From positions 50,523,774 to 50,587,773 of the forward strand of contig CM043942.1 of assembly GCA_014529385.2 (NCBI GenBank): DNA of 64,000 nucleotides, in the 5' to 3' direction. Origin of the DNA: Adiantum capillus-veneris. Taxonomy: Eukaryota; Streptophyta; Polypodiopsida; Polypodiales; Pteridaceae. Of this stretch, positions 32,387 to 42,600 are shown in pieces. Both the position numbers and the translations under genes were made by a program. The stretch's first letter is position 1. Every line of letters begins with the position of its first letter. A model generated the notes under the pieces. It made no database searches, was not told the origin of the DNA, and saw only the letters and a list, made by a program, of their open reading frames with translations.

Positions 32387-35209
32387 TTACTCCCTAAGGG
32401 GTACCTTACCAGTCACCAAATCCACTCTAAGGACAGAGTCTTGGAATTGCAAATAGACATGATTTTTAGACCAATCATGAACCATTTGTGCTTCCCTCAT
32501 GAATGGTCGTCCTAAAATCATTTCATATGACATAAGGTGTTTAGAGAAATCCATTACAATGAACGTATGTCGTACCTTGTGTCCTAGAACTTTGATCTTA
32601 AGATCCTTGAGCATCCCCATAGGTTTGGCTATGGTACCATTTGCCATCTTTACCACAATGTTAGTAACACTGAGGCGGGGTTTTCCCATGGATTCCCAAC
32701 AATCTTTTGTAACGATGCTAACTCCCGCACCACCATCAAGAATTCCCTTTATAGTTAATCCCTTGGTAGTGATGGGTAGGGTCGCATTAGACTCGTCGCC
32801 TTCAAAATACTGCCCTAATTCGTTAATGGGTACCTCGATCACAGACTCGTGTCCATCTAAGTCAAGTGATTGCACATGATTTTCCTCATCAATCATAATC
32901 GAGTCAGGCCTATTTGGTTGCGCAAACTGCGGTAATCCCGTTCGTAGCTCTCCGTTAAGGAATGCTCGAAGTGCAAGGAATAACTCAGGATCTCCATACA
33001 GCTTTGCTATGATCGTGGTTCGGACCTCAGAAGACATGAAGTCCACTAGTTTGGCAACATTCATTGGCGTTTTGCAAGGTGTAGGTCCTTGACTAGGAAC
33101 TGGTGAGGATGGAATCTCATATTCCTCAATGGGATCAGGTATTCCTTCGTTAAACATCCTTTCCAACAAGAAGGGTGTATGCTCACTTTCTGATGTCCCG
33201 TCCTCACTCCCTTCTTGGATGATACTAGATATGGCTAACGGTCTATGGTTCATGTGGGGTGGATGAACTTGCGTGGGAAACACTGTGTCATGAATTTTGA
33301 CATGCATGGGTTCTGGTTCTAGTTTCCTTTGAGTCTCCTCCACTAAACCTCTTAGATGTTTCACCTGCTCAATCTCGTCTACTGGGTTTGGGTACGTCCC
33401 AATCTTCTTTTTACGATTCTTCCCTTTTTGCCCCTGCGGTTTATCTTGGGGGTCTTGGATTGGATTTGGAAACACTTGTGGTGTTTTCAGAGGCTCTTTA
33501 TGGTTTTCTCTTATTCGGTTTTCATTTGGTTCCATGTTACGGTTTTCTTTGTCGGTCTTTCCCTTTGTGGTATTGGTTCTAGTCTCCATTGTCTCGATTG
33601 AATCTGAATCATCCTCGAGGTCATTCATATACACGGGGTCATCTCCTGTTCCTATGTTTGTTTTGGAACTTGGCTTTGAATTTCCCGTATTCTGCGACTT
33701 CTTCCTTCGTGTCTTCTTTTTCTTTGCTTGGATAACTGACGCGGTATCTCTCTCTTCGAGGATATGGCCTGGCCCTTGAAGCATGGACCGTGTAATCGCA
33801 TAAGCGGGTGCGACGGGTGGTATTGGCGATGTCACACTAGCAATTTCGACCAAATTTAGGGGTGTGATTTTAGGCGCATTTGGGTTATAGGGGCATTGGG
33901 CAATCAAGTGATCTATGCCACAACGATTACATGTGAGTATTGGCATTGCAGACGTGCTCCCTTGATTCACTTGCATCTGTGCAGCATTCTTTTGCAGCCT
34001 AATAGGGCACTCCGCTACCCGATGTGGTCCACCACACTCGTAGCATTGAAGAGGTGGCCTCCTAGCCTGGGTGTTGATATTTTGACCTCTGGATGCGAGA
34101 GCAGCAGCTTGATAAACCGGCTTGACTTGTCCCCAACAATCTTCCATGTAGTATATAGGACACTCTTCCAATGTATCAAGTCCGTAGGCAATACTAGTGT
34201 CTATTTCCTCCTCACAGCCATCTGCATAAGCATTAGATGGCTCGCAACCCACTTGGTTCATAGGGGCGACTCTTGGATGCGGGGGCTGCGGTCCTAGCAC
34301 AGGAGGTGGTAGCGGTGTAGCTTGTACAACATTTTGAGATCTAGGGACCATGTGTTGCGGTAGTTGCTCAACAGGTGGAGCAGGCATCAATACAGGAGCT
34401 CGAGGCGCATCCGTCCAGGCTACAGGTGGTCTATTTGCCATCATACGTTTGATCATTAAACAATCCTTAGCTTGGTGACCATACCTACCACATGCGTTGC
34501 AAGTTCCATTAAATTTTACTCTAAACGTAGGGCACTCACTAGTGCTATGTGGACCTAAGCAAATGGAACACCATTGTTGCTCCCTTCTTGGATACATGTG
34601 ACTATTTTGAGGGGGTCGATTATCCTTAAGAGACTCTTGGATTGCCTTGGTGAGGTCTGTCAAGAATGTCTCAAATACCTTTGGCTCATTGGCAATGGGC
34701 TTTGCAGTCATGGGTTCATACTCAATGGCTTGTGAGCTAGTGGATCTCGTGTCAGTAGACACCCTCATGCCTGCTATCATCAAGTTGTCCTCTAATTGGA
34801 TTGCATTGGCAGTGACATCTTCCCAGGTTGTGATACCTCTAATCACTAGTCCATTATAGATTCCTTCATTCCTCAACCCTCGAATGAATCGATCAAGCAG
34901 TTGGTTATTGTTGAAGCGCTCATTTACAGGGCAGCGAGAGTTTAAGTGCTTTAGACGACTAATGAAGTCCCTTACTGACTCTCCTTCCTTACGTTCGGCC
35001 TTCTGTAGCTGAGATGCTACACCCCAAAGCACACCTTCTCGTATGTACTCCTTTAGAAACAACCTTCGAAGGGTAGGGTAGATTGTTTTCTCGTCCACCC
35101 TTAGGGTTCTATACCAATCTCCAGCCTTCCCACTTAATGTCAAGCTTAAGGCATTGCACTTATGTAGTTCGTTGCGTTCCCCTAAGGAATCACATACTTG
35201 TTCAAACAC
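32387..35209 (-). CDS. Element 2 Gag-protease polyprotein, 940 codons open
   Basis: The longest open frame in the window. Residues 1-150 hold the Gag core (LSLTLSGKAGDWYRTLRVDE; YIREGVLWGVASQLQKAERK; LLDRFIRGLRNEGIYNGLVI). Four zinc knuckles follow: CSICLGPHSTSEC at about 211, CNACGRYGHQAKDC at 235, CYECGGPHRVAEC at 388 and CNRCGIDHLIAQC at 425. A Lys-rich acidic spacer leads to the retropepsin: LPITTKGLTIKGILDGGAGV at about 810-828, VVKMANGTIAKPMGMLKDLK, and MSYEMILGRPFMREAQMVHD near 900. No ATG starts this frame. The true start lies upstream, and a one-base deletion near 35220 breaks it from the N-terminal arm (element 1 keeps the intact frame here). Expected role: particle assembly, RNA packaging and self-cleavage. 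Confidence 0.92.
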   Translation of the reverse strand: MFEQVCDSLGERNELHKCNALSLTLSGKAGDWYRTLRVDEKTIYPTLRRLFLKEYIREGVLWGVASQLQKAERKEGESVRDFISRLKHLNSRCPVNERFNNNQLLDRFIRGLRNEGIYNGLVIRGITTWEDVTANAIQLEDNLMIAGMRVSTDTRSTSSQAIEYEPMTAKPIANEPKVFETFLTDLTKAIQESLKDNRPPQNSHMYPRREQQWCSICLGPHSTSECPTFRVKFNGTCNACGRYGHQAKDCLMIKRMMANRPPVAWTDAPRAPVLMPAPPVEQLPQHMVPRSQNVVQATPLPPPVLGPQPPHPRVAPMNQVGCEPSNAYADGCEEEIDTSIAYGLDTLEECPIYYMEDCWGQVKPVYQAAALASRGQNINTQARRPPLQCYECGGPHRVAECPIRLQKNAAQMQVNQGSTSAMPILTCNRCGIDHLIAQCPYNPNAPKITPLNLVEIASVTSPIPPVAPAYAITRSMLQGPGHILEERDTASVIQAKKKKTRRKKSQNTGNSKPSSKTNIGTGDDPVYMNDLEDDSDSIETMETRTNTTKGKTDKENRNMEPNENRIRENHKEPLKTPQVFPNPIQDPQDKPQGQKGKNRKKKIGTYPNPVDEIEQVKHLRGLVEETQRKLEPEPMHVKIHDTVFPTQVHPPHMNHRPLAISSIIQEGSEDGTSESEHTPFLLERMFNEGIPDPIEEYEIPSSPVPSQGPTPCKTPMNVAKLVDFMSSEVRTTIIAKLYGDPELFLALRAFLNGELRTGLPQFAQPNRPDSIMIDEENHVQSLDLDGHESVIEVPINELGQYFEGDESNATLPITTKGLTIKGILDGGAGVSIVTKDCWESMGKPRLSVTNIVVKMANGTIAKPMGMLKDLKIKVLGHKVRHTFIVMDFSKHLMSYEMILGRPFMREAQMVHDWSKNHVYLQFQDSVLRVDLVTGKVPLRE

Positions 35210-36624
35210 TTCAATGTGTTTCCTAGCATCTTCGTCCCATTGAATTTTTGCGTGAGTTTGGCAATTTGTACTGCCTTACTTCTAGGCTCTCTATCAGATG
35301 CATGACGCATATTTTCCGCGATAGATCGACCTATGGTTTGAGCAAACGCTGCCAAGTCACCTATGTGAGGAGGCAGGGCCGGTGGAGGTACTCTTGGAAT
35401 CATATGTGGGAGAGGAACGGGTACCGGTCTTGGCATATGTGTGGATGATGCAGGATATGGAACATAACCGGGCATAGGTCCACTCGGATAAGGGCTAGGG
35501 AGCGGCACTCGAGGAGCATAAACAAGTGGTACAATTGGAGGTGTGGGGGCCATGTGTGCATAAGGGGCTAGAGGCACATACGGTCGAGGCCCCATATTAG
35601 GTACTACGACACTAGGTAGTGGCACTGCGCTAACCGTAGATGTCATCGTACATTCTCTGTCAGGCTTATCCCTGAAGTGAGCACTGTGTTTTCCTTAATA
35701 GAGGGTTGAGCCAAGTTAGGGAAGCTAAAGTTGTCGCTCGGAGGCTCAGATTGCATAGAGACCCCAGGTGAAATGACGTAAGATGGGTCCATGGGCTCAT
35801 TAGAGGAGTCTCCATTTGTGATAGAGTAGGCTGTTGAGCCTTGCTCGTATCCAGAAATCTCATGGGGCCAGTTGAGAGTATTTTTACCCCTCGGTTTTGC
35901 CTTTCTGATTGAATAATGCCATGGATAACATTAATCATTTTCTGTTTTCTTCGATGCTCGTGGCACTAGAGGTGGATTGTACAATCTCTATCCATCCTAC
36001 ATGGTAGGCGTGGCCAGAGTGTAGATCCTCAACACCTCAGTGTGGAGGTCGTATGTCCAATGATCATTAATGAACAATCCTTCTAGAGTCGACGTGTTAA
36101 CGGTTTTCTTGTGAGGTAGAAGCAATGTTGCTCCCCCGGTGGTTTTTACTTGTCAGCAGCGGTACTCTAGAGGAGGGAACTTCTGAAGGAGGCAGCTCAA
36201 CAGGGCCTTCTTGGTAAGAAGTTGGCAGGATATCCACATGGACACTCTTTGGGGGTGTGGGGTCCACGTGCGATGTGAAAGGAGAGTCCACTTCCCCACC
36301 CCCTTCGTGTGCTTCATTTGCATCAGGTTCCGAGCGAGTAGCTCTACCTAATGTTTCCATGAAACGGCTAAACATACTAGTACTAGGCTGTGGAGCTTCG
36401 GGAGGTGCATGGCCTTCTCTCTCAGTGTTTTGGGTAGGGTATGCTTCCATGATCTCTGAGTCGGAGGAGGAATCACTAGCGGCGATTTTAGGGTCTTGGG
36501 TGGTGCTACCTTGTGTCCCCGCTGAGGGTCTAGAGCCTATCGTGGATGGGTAATGGGTGTCCGTATGAACAGAGGCACCCTCAATATGCTCGTGTTCTAG
36601 CACCCGCCCAGAGCGTAAGTGCAT
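35182..36624 (-). pseudogene. Element 2 Gag N-terminal arm, frameshifted
   Basis: Blocks 36097-36624 (MHLRSGRVLEHEHIEGASVH; coiled-coil and acidic text), 35666-35938 and 35182-35646 (Pro/Val-rich, then HIGDLAAFAQTIGRSIAENM and REPRSKAVQIAKLTQKF). It is colinear with element 1 at 12.9-14.6 kb. Three or more frameshifts separate the blocks. Compared with element 1 the coiled-coil part is shorter. Confidence 0.75.
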
Positions 36625-37458
36625 GTGCTTTTGATACCCTAAGGTGTCAAAAAGCTGCTCTAGGAGGCCTTGTGACTAGTTTTTTGCGTGTTTTTTTGTT
36701 TGTTTTTTTGCTAGATTTTTTAGAGCGTGTCGTGGAATGGGCCGTGTGATAGCTCGAAACGAGCGTATCGCTAGGAGGGACGCGCTGTGCTTTACAGCCC
36801 ATCGTTTGGTTCTATTTTGCTCCAGAAAAGCCCGAAAGAGTCTTTTCCTAGTGGGGAACTAGGCTCCAAATAGCAAGTCTAAGGGTGCAAGTGGGAAGAG
36901 AAGGAGGGAGAGTGGAGGACTTGTCCCACATGCTCTCATTCCCTCTTGAGGGATTAGGGTATATATATAAGAGTGAGTCTAGTATATATCATAAGACTGA
37001 GGACTGAGGCCTGGGCCTGGGCTTGGGCAAATGATCCCGATCTATCTTTTATACAAACCAACCCGTCCGTTTTAAAACTCACGTTTTTTATTTTCAAAAC
37101 GTTTTTTATTTTTTTTGTACGCGTTTTGGTGCGCGTTGACCTCGCCTACCTGCTTCTGTCTCACTAATTACTGGCCTGCTTAATTAACTAACTGTGCGTC
37201 TAACTGTGCACAAACAGAAAACACAGAAAATGCAGAAATTGAAAATTGACAGAACTGTGCAGTGCAAACCAGAAAATGCAGAAAAAAATGCAAAAAACAA
37301 GAAATGCTAATTGTGCAGTGCAAACCAGAAAAGCAAACGCAGAACGAAGAAAACAGAAATCTCCACACAACTACACACACTCATTCCCTGCCTTTCCTAT
37401 GATAGAAATTGCACCACAAGAAAGCGTAAAGTGCTAACCGAGCTTAGTGTAGGGCATT
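36625..37458 (-). other. Element 2 untranslated leader
   Basis: The part at 36780-37035 matches the element 1 leader, including GTATATATATAAGAGTGAGT. Nearer the PBS the sequence is A-rich, with GTGCAGTGCAAACCAGAAAA present twice (37257-37276 and 37313-37332). No gene. Confidence 0.75.
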
Positions 37459-37476
37459 TCCCCGGCAACGGCGCCA
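37459..37476 (-). promoter_or_regulatory. Primer-binding site, tRNA-Asp, exact
   Basis: On the coding strand it reads TGGCGCCGTTGCCGGGGA, complementary over 18 bases to the CCA end of plant tRNA-Asp(GUC), four bases from the LTR. Confidence 0.94.
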
Positions 37477-37480
37477 AAAA

Positions 37481-37731
37481 TGTGCGCTCCTTGCCGCACT
37501 GTCGAAGCAAGGGACTTGCCAATACACCGTGTGCGAGCCACAAATGGCTCCAAGCACACAACAAGCCTAAACTAGCAAGCTCAAGAGAGCAAAGGGTGTG
37601 TCACTCACCGCTCTACGCTCGCCTTCGTGGTGGATTCCTCGCCGCGATGAAGAAGAAGCTGCAGTCGTGCCGCGCTCAACCGCTTCGCCGCCGTCGTGCC
37701 TTCGTAATGCTCGATCGCACACACACTCTCC

Positions 37732-37763
<32 letters not shown>

Positions 37764-38066
37764 AGGAGGTGAAGAAGAAGAAGATGGAGATGGAGATGGA
37801 GCAAGAGCACTCTTCTATTGCACAAATGAGAGAATGAGTAAAAATTAGGTTTAGTTGGCTTTTATATGAGCTCACCCCATTCACACTTGGGCGCCCATGC
37901 TTAGCCAACTAATCCCTTGAATGTCTCAGTTAGAGTGCGCCTCTCATCGGCGATCACTCTTACCCTTTTCCTATTGGTCCGACAAGCCCGGTACCTGACT
38001 CTACCAAAATACATAATACACGTCCGTCGTAGGTGATGGGGTGTCCGTGAGCCGTGAGGGTTAACA
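37481..38066 (-). repeat. 5' LTR of element 2
   Basis: 586 bp. It is identical to the LTR at 29230 except for four substitutions, a shorter CT run and two small indels. It ends GGGTTAACA and is followed by GCGTC. Confidence 0.95.
37859..37866 (-). promoter_or_regulatory. TATA box in 5' LTR of element 2
   Basis: TATAAAAG on the minus strand (CTTTTATA on plus), about 200 bases into the LTR from its TGTTAACC end. It is kept in all four LTR copies of the family. Transcription would start shortly after and run leftward through Gag. Confidence 0.7.
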
Positions 38067-38071
38067 GCGTC
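38067..38071. repeat. Target-site duplication GCGTC, right of element 2
   Basis: Second copy of GCGTC, directly after the LTR ends TTAACA; LINE ORF2 sequence goes on from here. Confidence 0.95.
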
Positions 38072-40140
38072 TCAGACGAGGCATTGCTTCACTACAGAGG
38101 ATGCAGGAGCAGCATCCAGAGAGTCCATGGTTGGAGGAGCAGTTACAGCAGCTCGACAGGAGCTTGCTTGCACAGAGGAGAGGCGCCTTGAGTTTGCCTT
38201 TCACCGACAGGCATCTTAGTGGACTCAGGTGGGTGACAGAGTGACAGGTGCTTTTTTTGAGACAGTGGGACCTCGGCACTCGCATGCCAGGTCAATCAGT
38301 TGAGGAGACCAGATGGGTCAGTTTTTTGTGAGCCTGAGGATATGCGTGCAGTTGCTACTGACTTTAACCGTGAGTTACTGTCGGTCGAGCCCCAGTCAGA
38401 GAGACAGGATGCATGCAGGGAGCAGGTTTGGGCACAGATGCCTTGTCTTGTGACTGAGGAGATGCACCAGAGGCTAGAGATCCCTCTTCAGCTTGAGGAT
38501 CTGCACACGGCTCTTAGGGCCCTCCCTCGTGGTAGCTGTCCAGGTGAGGATGGGCTGACTCCCAGTTTCTTCTTGGAGTACTGGGACCTGCTTGGCCCAG
38601 ATCTGTGTAGTGCCTTTCAGTACATTCTGCTCATAGGAGTGATGCCGGATAGCATGAGTGAGGGCCTGATTTACCTCATTCCAAAGGAGGGTGGCTCCTT
38701 GGATGAGATTCGACAGTGGCGCCCCATCACCATCCTAAACTCAGCCTACAAAATTCTTGCCAAGGCTCTAAGTTTGAGGATTCAGCCACTTTTGGAGAGC
38801 CTTATACATGGGACTCATACAGGTTTTGTCAAGGAACACAGTATCCTTGACAACATCTTCACCTTCTAGGAGGCTTCTGCCCTGGCACGACTCCGTGGGG
38901 AGGACCTTGTGATTCTTCTTCTCGATTTTGAGAATGCATACGACAGAGTTGACTGGGACTTTCTAGAGGGCACGCTTCGCAGGATGGGCTTCTCCGATGC
39001 TTGGATCAGAGGGGTGTCAGCTCTGTACAAACAGGCTCACAGTCAGGTGCTTTTGGCAGGCGGTAGAGGTGAGCGCTTCATGCTCACACGATCAGTCATA
39101 CAGGGTTGTCCTCTTGCCCCCTTTCTCTTTCTGTTTTATGCGGAGGCGATGAGCAGATTTTTGGTGTCACAGCAGGTTGGTCTGAGGGGCTTAGCACTCC
39201 CTATACGGAGAGATGAGCTTCTGGACGCTGAGTTTTCCGACGACTCGGCCTTGTACTTAGAGGGCCAGGAGGGCAATTTACACAGATGTGAGCAGGCTTT
39301 GGAGACCTTCTGCTGTGCATCGGGCGCACTGATCAACTGGAGAAAGACAGTGGCTTTCTCAGTTGGCAGTGCTCCTGTTCCAGATTGGATTCGAGGAGAG
39401 GGTTTCAGGTGGATTCCTCCAAGGACTGCAGTTCGGTACTTGGGTTGTCAGGTTGGTTTGGACTTGTCCCCCGAGCAGCAGATTGCTCCTCTTCTCCTGT
39501 CCATCAGGAGAAAGCTGTTACATTGGAGCTCAGCACGACTTTCGCTGGCTGGTAGAGTAGTAGTTGCCAACCAGGTGTTGTTGGCGACTATGTGGTACAT
39601 CACTTCTTGTTGGATCTTCTCGAGTTCTTGTATCAGCCAGGTAGAGAGGCTGATCAGGAACTTCCTTTGGTCAGGTCGCGACACTCAGATTGCCCGAGCC
39701 AAGGTTGCTTGGTCGGTCATCACACTTCCTTGTTCTCAGGGAGGGCTTGGGATCATTGATCCAGCACAGCAGAGCAGAGCCCTTCTTGGGAAGTTCGTCG
39801 TCAGAGGACTTCTTCCAGGCGAGGAGCCCTGGAAGGAGTTCTTGATGCAGAGGCTTTGTGCCTGGGTGCCTCAGTCAGGAGGCCCTTGGCAACCTTCGAC
39901 CAGATGGATCTTTACACAGCTGCGCCGAGTTGGTTTGAGGTGGAGACTGGAGGACAGATTTGCTGTGAGTTTGCTTCGATCTTGGGAGCTCTTACGGCGT
40001 GGCCTAGAGCAGAGACAGCCGACGTGCACGGAGGAGCGCCTACGGCAGCCCCTCGTCTGGAACCCCATGGTTAGCACTCAGAGAGGCCACTTGGTTGGGA
40101 GTCGGCCTCATGTTTCTTGGGGTCCCATGGCAGCTGGTCA
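38067..40140 (+). pseudogene. LINE ORF2, reverse transcriptase
   Basis: Begins with the second GCGTC, then broken pre-RT text (LEFAFHRQAS, VGDRVTGAFFETVGPRHSHA) to 38300. The RT follows: ALRALPRGSCPGEDGLTPSF, GLIYLIPKEGGSLDEIRQWR, PITILNSAYKILAKALSLRI, HTGFVKEHSILDNIFTF. A TAG at 38867-38869 (replacing Gln) interrupts it. Next are VILLLDFENAYDRVDWDFLE, RSVIQGCPLAPFLFLFYAEA and the catalytic EFSDDSALYLEGQ (Ser where Ala is usual in the ADD box). The thumb follows, VRYLGCQVGLDLSPEQQIAP, with SLAGRVVVANQVLLATMWYI. One nonsense codon is the main lesion up to 40130. The enzyme would copy LINE RNA at a nicked target. Confidence 0.92.
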
Positions 40141-41451
40141 GCGCGCTCTCTAGGTGTATGGATAGAGTTCACAGGTTTGTCGGAGGAGGTGCAGGCTGTC
40201 CAGCTACAGGGCATGAGAGGGGTGCAGAGCATGTGTCAGGAGATCTTAGAGTCAGTTCCAGCTGAGTGGCTCACTCCTCTCGAGCCAGTAGCACCCCGGT
40301 GGATGGGAGCCTTCACACGACAAGAGGTTCTCATTTCAGTCAGGGCTTGCTCAGAGACTGTCCCAGCCCTGTTCTTCGAGCTTCAGGGTGGGGGACGCTT
40401 ACAGCGAGTTGCAGTAGAGGCCCGCAAGTAGCAGAGTGTTGTTTCCAGAGGATCCGAGTTGTGGGCATATGTGGGAGGACTTGCGTCTTAGACCCTTACC
40501 CAGCAGCTCTTGAGATAGGACACTGGAGGCTATGGGCTTGGGAGTGCTATCCACTGGCACGAGTACAGTGGGATCTTGGTGAGTGGCTATGGAGGGACCC
40601 CTTCTCTTGTGCAGACCGCCCAGGAGTCCTTTTTTCAGTACAATGTTCGGCTTGGACGTCATATACGTGCAGCACAGAGAGAGAGGCCCGCCCCGTGCAG
40701 CACGTCATTGGCAGGAGGAGGGCCTCACAGTCGAGTTCTTGGCAGCTTTTTGGCAGAGGCTGTGGGACTCCAGACAGCGAGGCGAGGCGAGTCACCTTGT
40801 TTCAGTGGCTGGTCGCACATAAGAGCCGCAACAGTAGGAGCTGGCTTGTGCATAGTGGTCTCTCGGCCACATGTGCAGCTTGTGACCATTTGGTGGAGAG
40901 TCAGCGTCACTGTCTTTGGGACTGTCCCTCGGGCCAGCAGCGTGGTGGCTACAAGTTCTTCGGCTGATGCCTGCTCTCTCCACGGCTCGACAATACACTT
41001 GGGGGGCAGGCGGCTTGGTCCACCCTCACGGGCCCGGCACTTCAGTTTGAGCTATCTTCCACCAGCAGGATGATAGTGATACAGGGGGGAGACTACACTT
41101 TAGCCTGCTACAGATCTTACTCCACTGGAGTGGTGCAGTGAGAGAGAGGAGTGTTGGGAGCTCATCAGTGGCCTGACACTTTGGTTCATTTGGCGGGCCC
41201 GTTGTTTTCGCATCTTTGAGGCTCGCCCTGTGCCACCAGCAGAGACTGTTCGTGACTTTTGGCTAGAGCTGATCCATACTCTCAGAGGACAGCTTTGGGG
41301 ACTACAGGGAGCTCTCGACCGCATGCGGGAGCGCCGCGAGGCTTTCCTTCGACTCTGGCACGCTGGGCCTTTCTACACCATGTCTAGGGGGGTGCTCAGA
41401 TGGCACTACTGTCCACCTGTGTGGGTTTTCTTTCCCTCCTCCATCTCTTGA
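40141..41451 (+). pseudogene. LINE ORF2 C-terminal region with zf-RVT-type motif
   Basis: Frameshifts near 40135 and 40800 move the reading frame. Pieces: VWIEFTGLSEEVQAVQLQGM, REAR-type linker, VTLFQWLVAHKSRNSRSWLV and LSATCAACDHLVESQRHCLW with DCPSGQQ. This is the zinc-ribbon-like segment common at the end of plant L1 RTs (C-x2-C...H...C). The last open block, 41230-41451, ends at the 3' UTR with FWLELIHTLRGQLWGLQGAL. Confidence 0.8.
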
Positions 41452-41595
41452 TTTAGCCCATTGTATATATGTTGTTTTTTCATTGGGAGAGTCTCCTCAT
41501 CATGCTTGTTGTAGCCTCTCTTGCAGAGGTGTGTTGTAGCCCTATGGGCAGTTTTCATTAACTAATAGAAGGATCTTTTTCTCGGAAAAAAAAAA
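41452..41595 (+). other. LINE 3' UTR and poly(A) tail
   Basis: About 130 bases with TATATATGTTG and TAGAAGGATC, then TTTTTCTCGG and an A run up to 41595-41597, directly followed by the target-site duplication. Confidence 0.9.
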
Positions 41596-41610
41596 AACCA
41601 TTTTAAGGCC
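41596..41610. repeat. LINE target-site duplication, right
   Basis: AACCATTTTAAGGCC, identical to 25827-25841. Its first two A bases merge with the poly(A). Confidence 0.95.
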
Positions 41611-42335
41611 TTGAAGGCTGTGGTGATGTATATTTGAATGGTACCAAAGAGAACTTATGTATTTTCTTTGGAGGCAATGATGGAGACGTAGCTGGTTATA
41701 TGGATACAGATTATGCAAGGAATGTGGACAACAAAAGGTCTATGTCAGAGAATTCATTGGTGCAATTCATAGCAATCTTCTTTGCAAGATTATACATTTC
41801 AATCTATCAGAGAAGCAAAGTATGGTGTTATGCCTATGCTAGCAAGGAAGCTATGTAGGTACTTATTAATATGCAATCTACCTTAGTGTTTAATGTGGAG
41901 ACAAATCACATTGATGTGACACATCACTTTCACTCATGAGGTGCCTGAGGACAAAGTGCATCAAGCTTGTCAATGCTCTGATATAGTTTGAATGAATGTG
42001 CATTCAAACTTCATCCATAAAGATCTCTCAAGACAATTAAAATTTGATGGTAAAAGGGTAATCTATCTAGATAACTATTTGTGATTGGTAATTGGAAGTG
42101 GGTAATAGTCATGACGATGGTAAGCCTCTGTTCAGACCACGCTAATGCATCGAACGCACTTGTAAACTTTTATAAAGCAGCTATTCACACTTTGCGTAGA
42201 ACAACAGAAGGCATGAACTAATAGTTCCCTATCTTTGGCAGAGCTAGTATGACTGTGATCAGCAAGATGGAGAGATCGATGCTTCGCTGCATTCAATGTT
42301 GCAAAAGTGTCCGCTCTGTTCTTTGTTCTGGGGGT
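41611..42335 (+). pseudogene. Copia RNase H relic, right half
   Basis: Continues the copia relic broken by the LINE: LKAVVMYI, then (in other frames) GNDGDVAGYMDTDYARNVDN, KRSMSE and YASKEAM at 41680-41858, which match the copia YxDADYAGCxDNRKS segment. From about 41880 it is the usual tail (HFHS, VPEDKVHQACQCSDI-like). No stop-free enzyme is left. The end of the internal region lies somewhere before the LTR at about 42336. Confidence 0.75.
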
Positions 42336-42588
42336 TGATGCGATTAAAATTTATAGCATCTCAAGTGAATAGCCCAATATGATCCCAATTTTTGTTTTGG
42401 CTTTACGTATTTATTTTACTTATTTGTCAAATCTTGGGTAGGGCAAATTGCTAAGATGAGTATATAAGCACCATCTTACCCCATTGTAAATCATCACAAG
42501 GTTGGTTGGTTCAGAAATATCTCTCTCTCTTTCTCTCTCTTGTGTATTCTCCCTGTTGCTCTACGCTTCTTCATCGTCGACTTTGACA
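42336..42588 (+). repeat. Copia LTR
   Basis: The right end is certain: it ends TTTGACA directly before a PBS. The left end is a guess at TGATGCGATTAAAATTTATA after a run of G. It contains TATATAAG at 42461-42468 and a CT run at 42520-42540, both typical of a copia LTR of about 250 bp. Confidence 0.65.
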
Positions 42589-42600
42589 TGGTATCAGAGC
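42589..42600 (+). promoter_or_regulatory. Primer-binding site, initiator tRNA-Met
   Basis: TGGTATCAGAGC, the standard copia PBS complementary to the 3' end of initiator tRNA-Met, directly after the LTR end. Confidence 0.92.

Larger units (their letters stand above)
29230..38066 (-). mobile_element. Ty3-type LTR retrotransposon element 2, Gag-protease only
   Basis: 8837 bp, complete from LTR to LTR with a perfect 5-bp duplication, inserted antisense in LINE ORF2. It has a tRNA-Asp PBS beside the 5' LTR (right) and a polypurine tract beside the 3' LTR (left). Coding content is Gag with four zinc knuckles plus a retropepsin; reverse transcriptase, RNase H and integrase are absent, and about 1.6 kb of non-coding sequence fills the space before the polypurine tract. 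It therefore depends on an autonomous relative, of which element 1 is a decayed representative. The two LTRs differ by four substitutions plus a CT-run length change and two small indels, so it is the youngest complete insertion here. Confidence 0.95.
25842..41595 (+). mobile_element. L1-type LINE, near full length, split by element 2
   Basis: Flanked by a 15-bp duplication and ending in a poly(A) tail, so both ends are exact. It has a C-rich 5' UTR, ORF1 with a DUF4283-like region and zinc knuckle, ORF2 with apurinic endonuclease, reverse transcriptase and a C-terminal zf-RVT-type region, and a short 3' UTR. It is about 6.9 kb without the LTR element inserted in ORF2 at 29229/38067. It is plus strand and landed in a copia RNase H gene. 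Stops and frameshifts in ORF1 and ORF2 make it inactive, but they are few, so the insertion is not ancient. Confidence 0.95.

Noticed and set aside
32182-34859. Plus-strand ORFs opposite the element 2 Gag-protease (for example 32499, 33356, 33896)
   Set aside because: They are antisense shadows of a well-supported 940-codon frame with recognisable domains.
36955-36975. TATATATATAAG as a host gene promoter (also 14860)
   Set aside because: It lies in the leader shared by elements 1 and 2, on the strand opposite to their genes, and no gene follows it.
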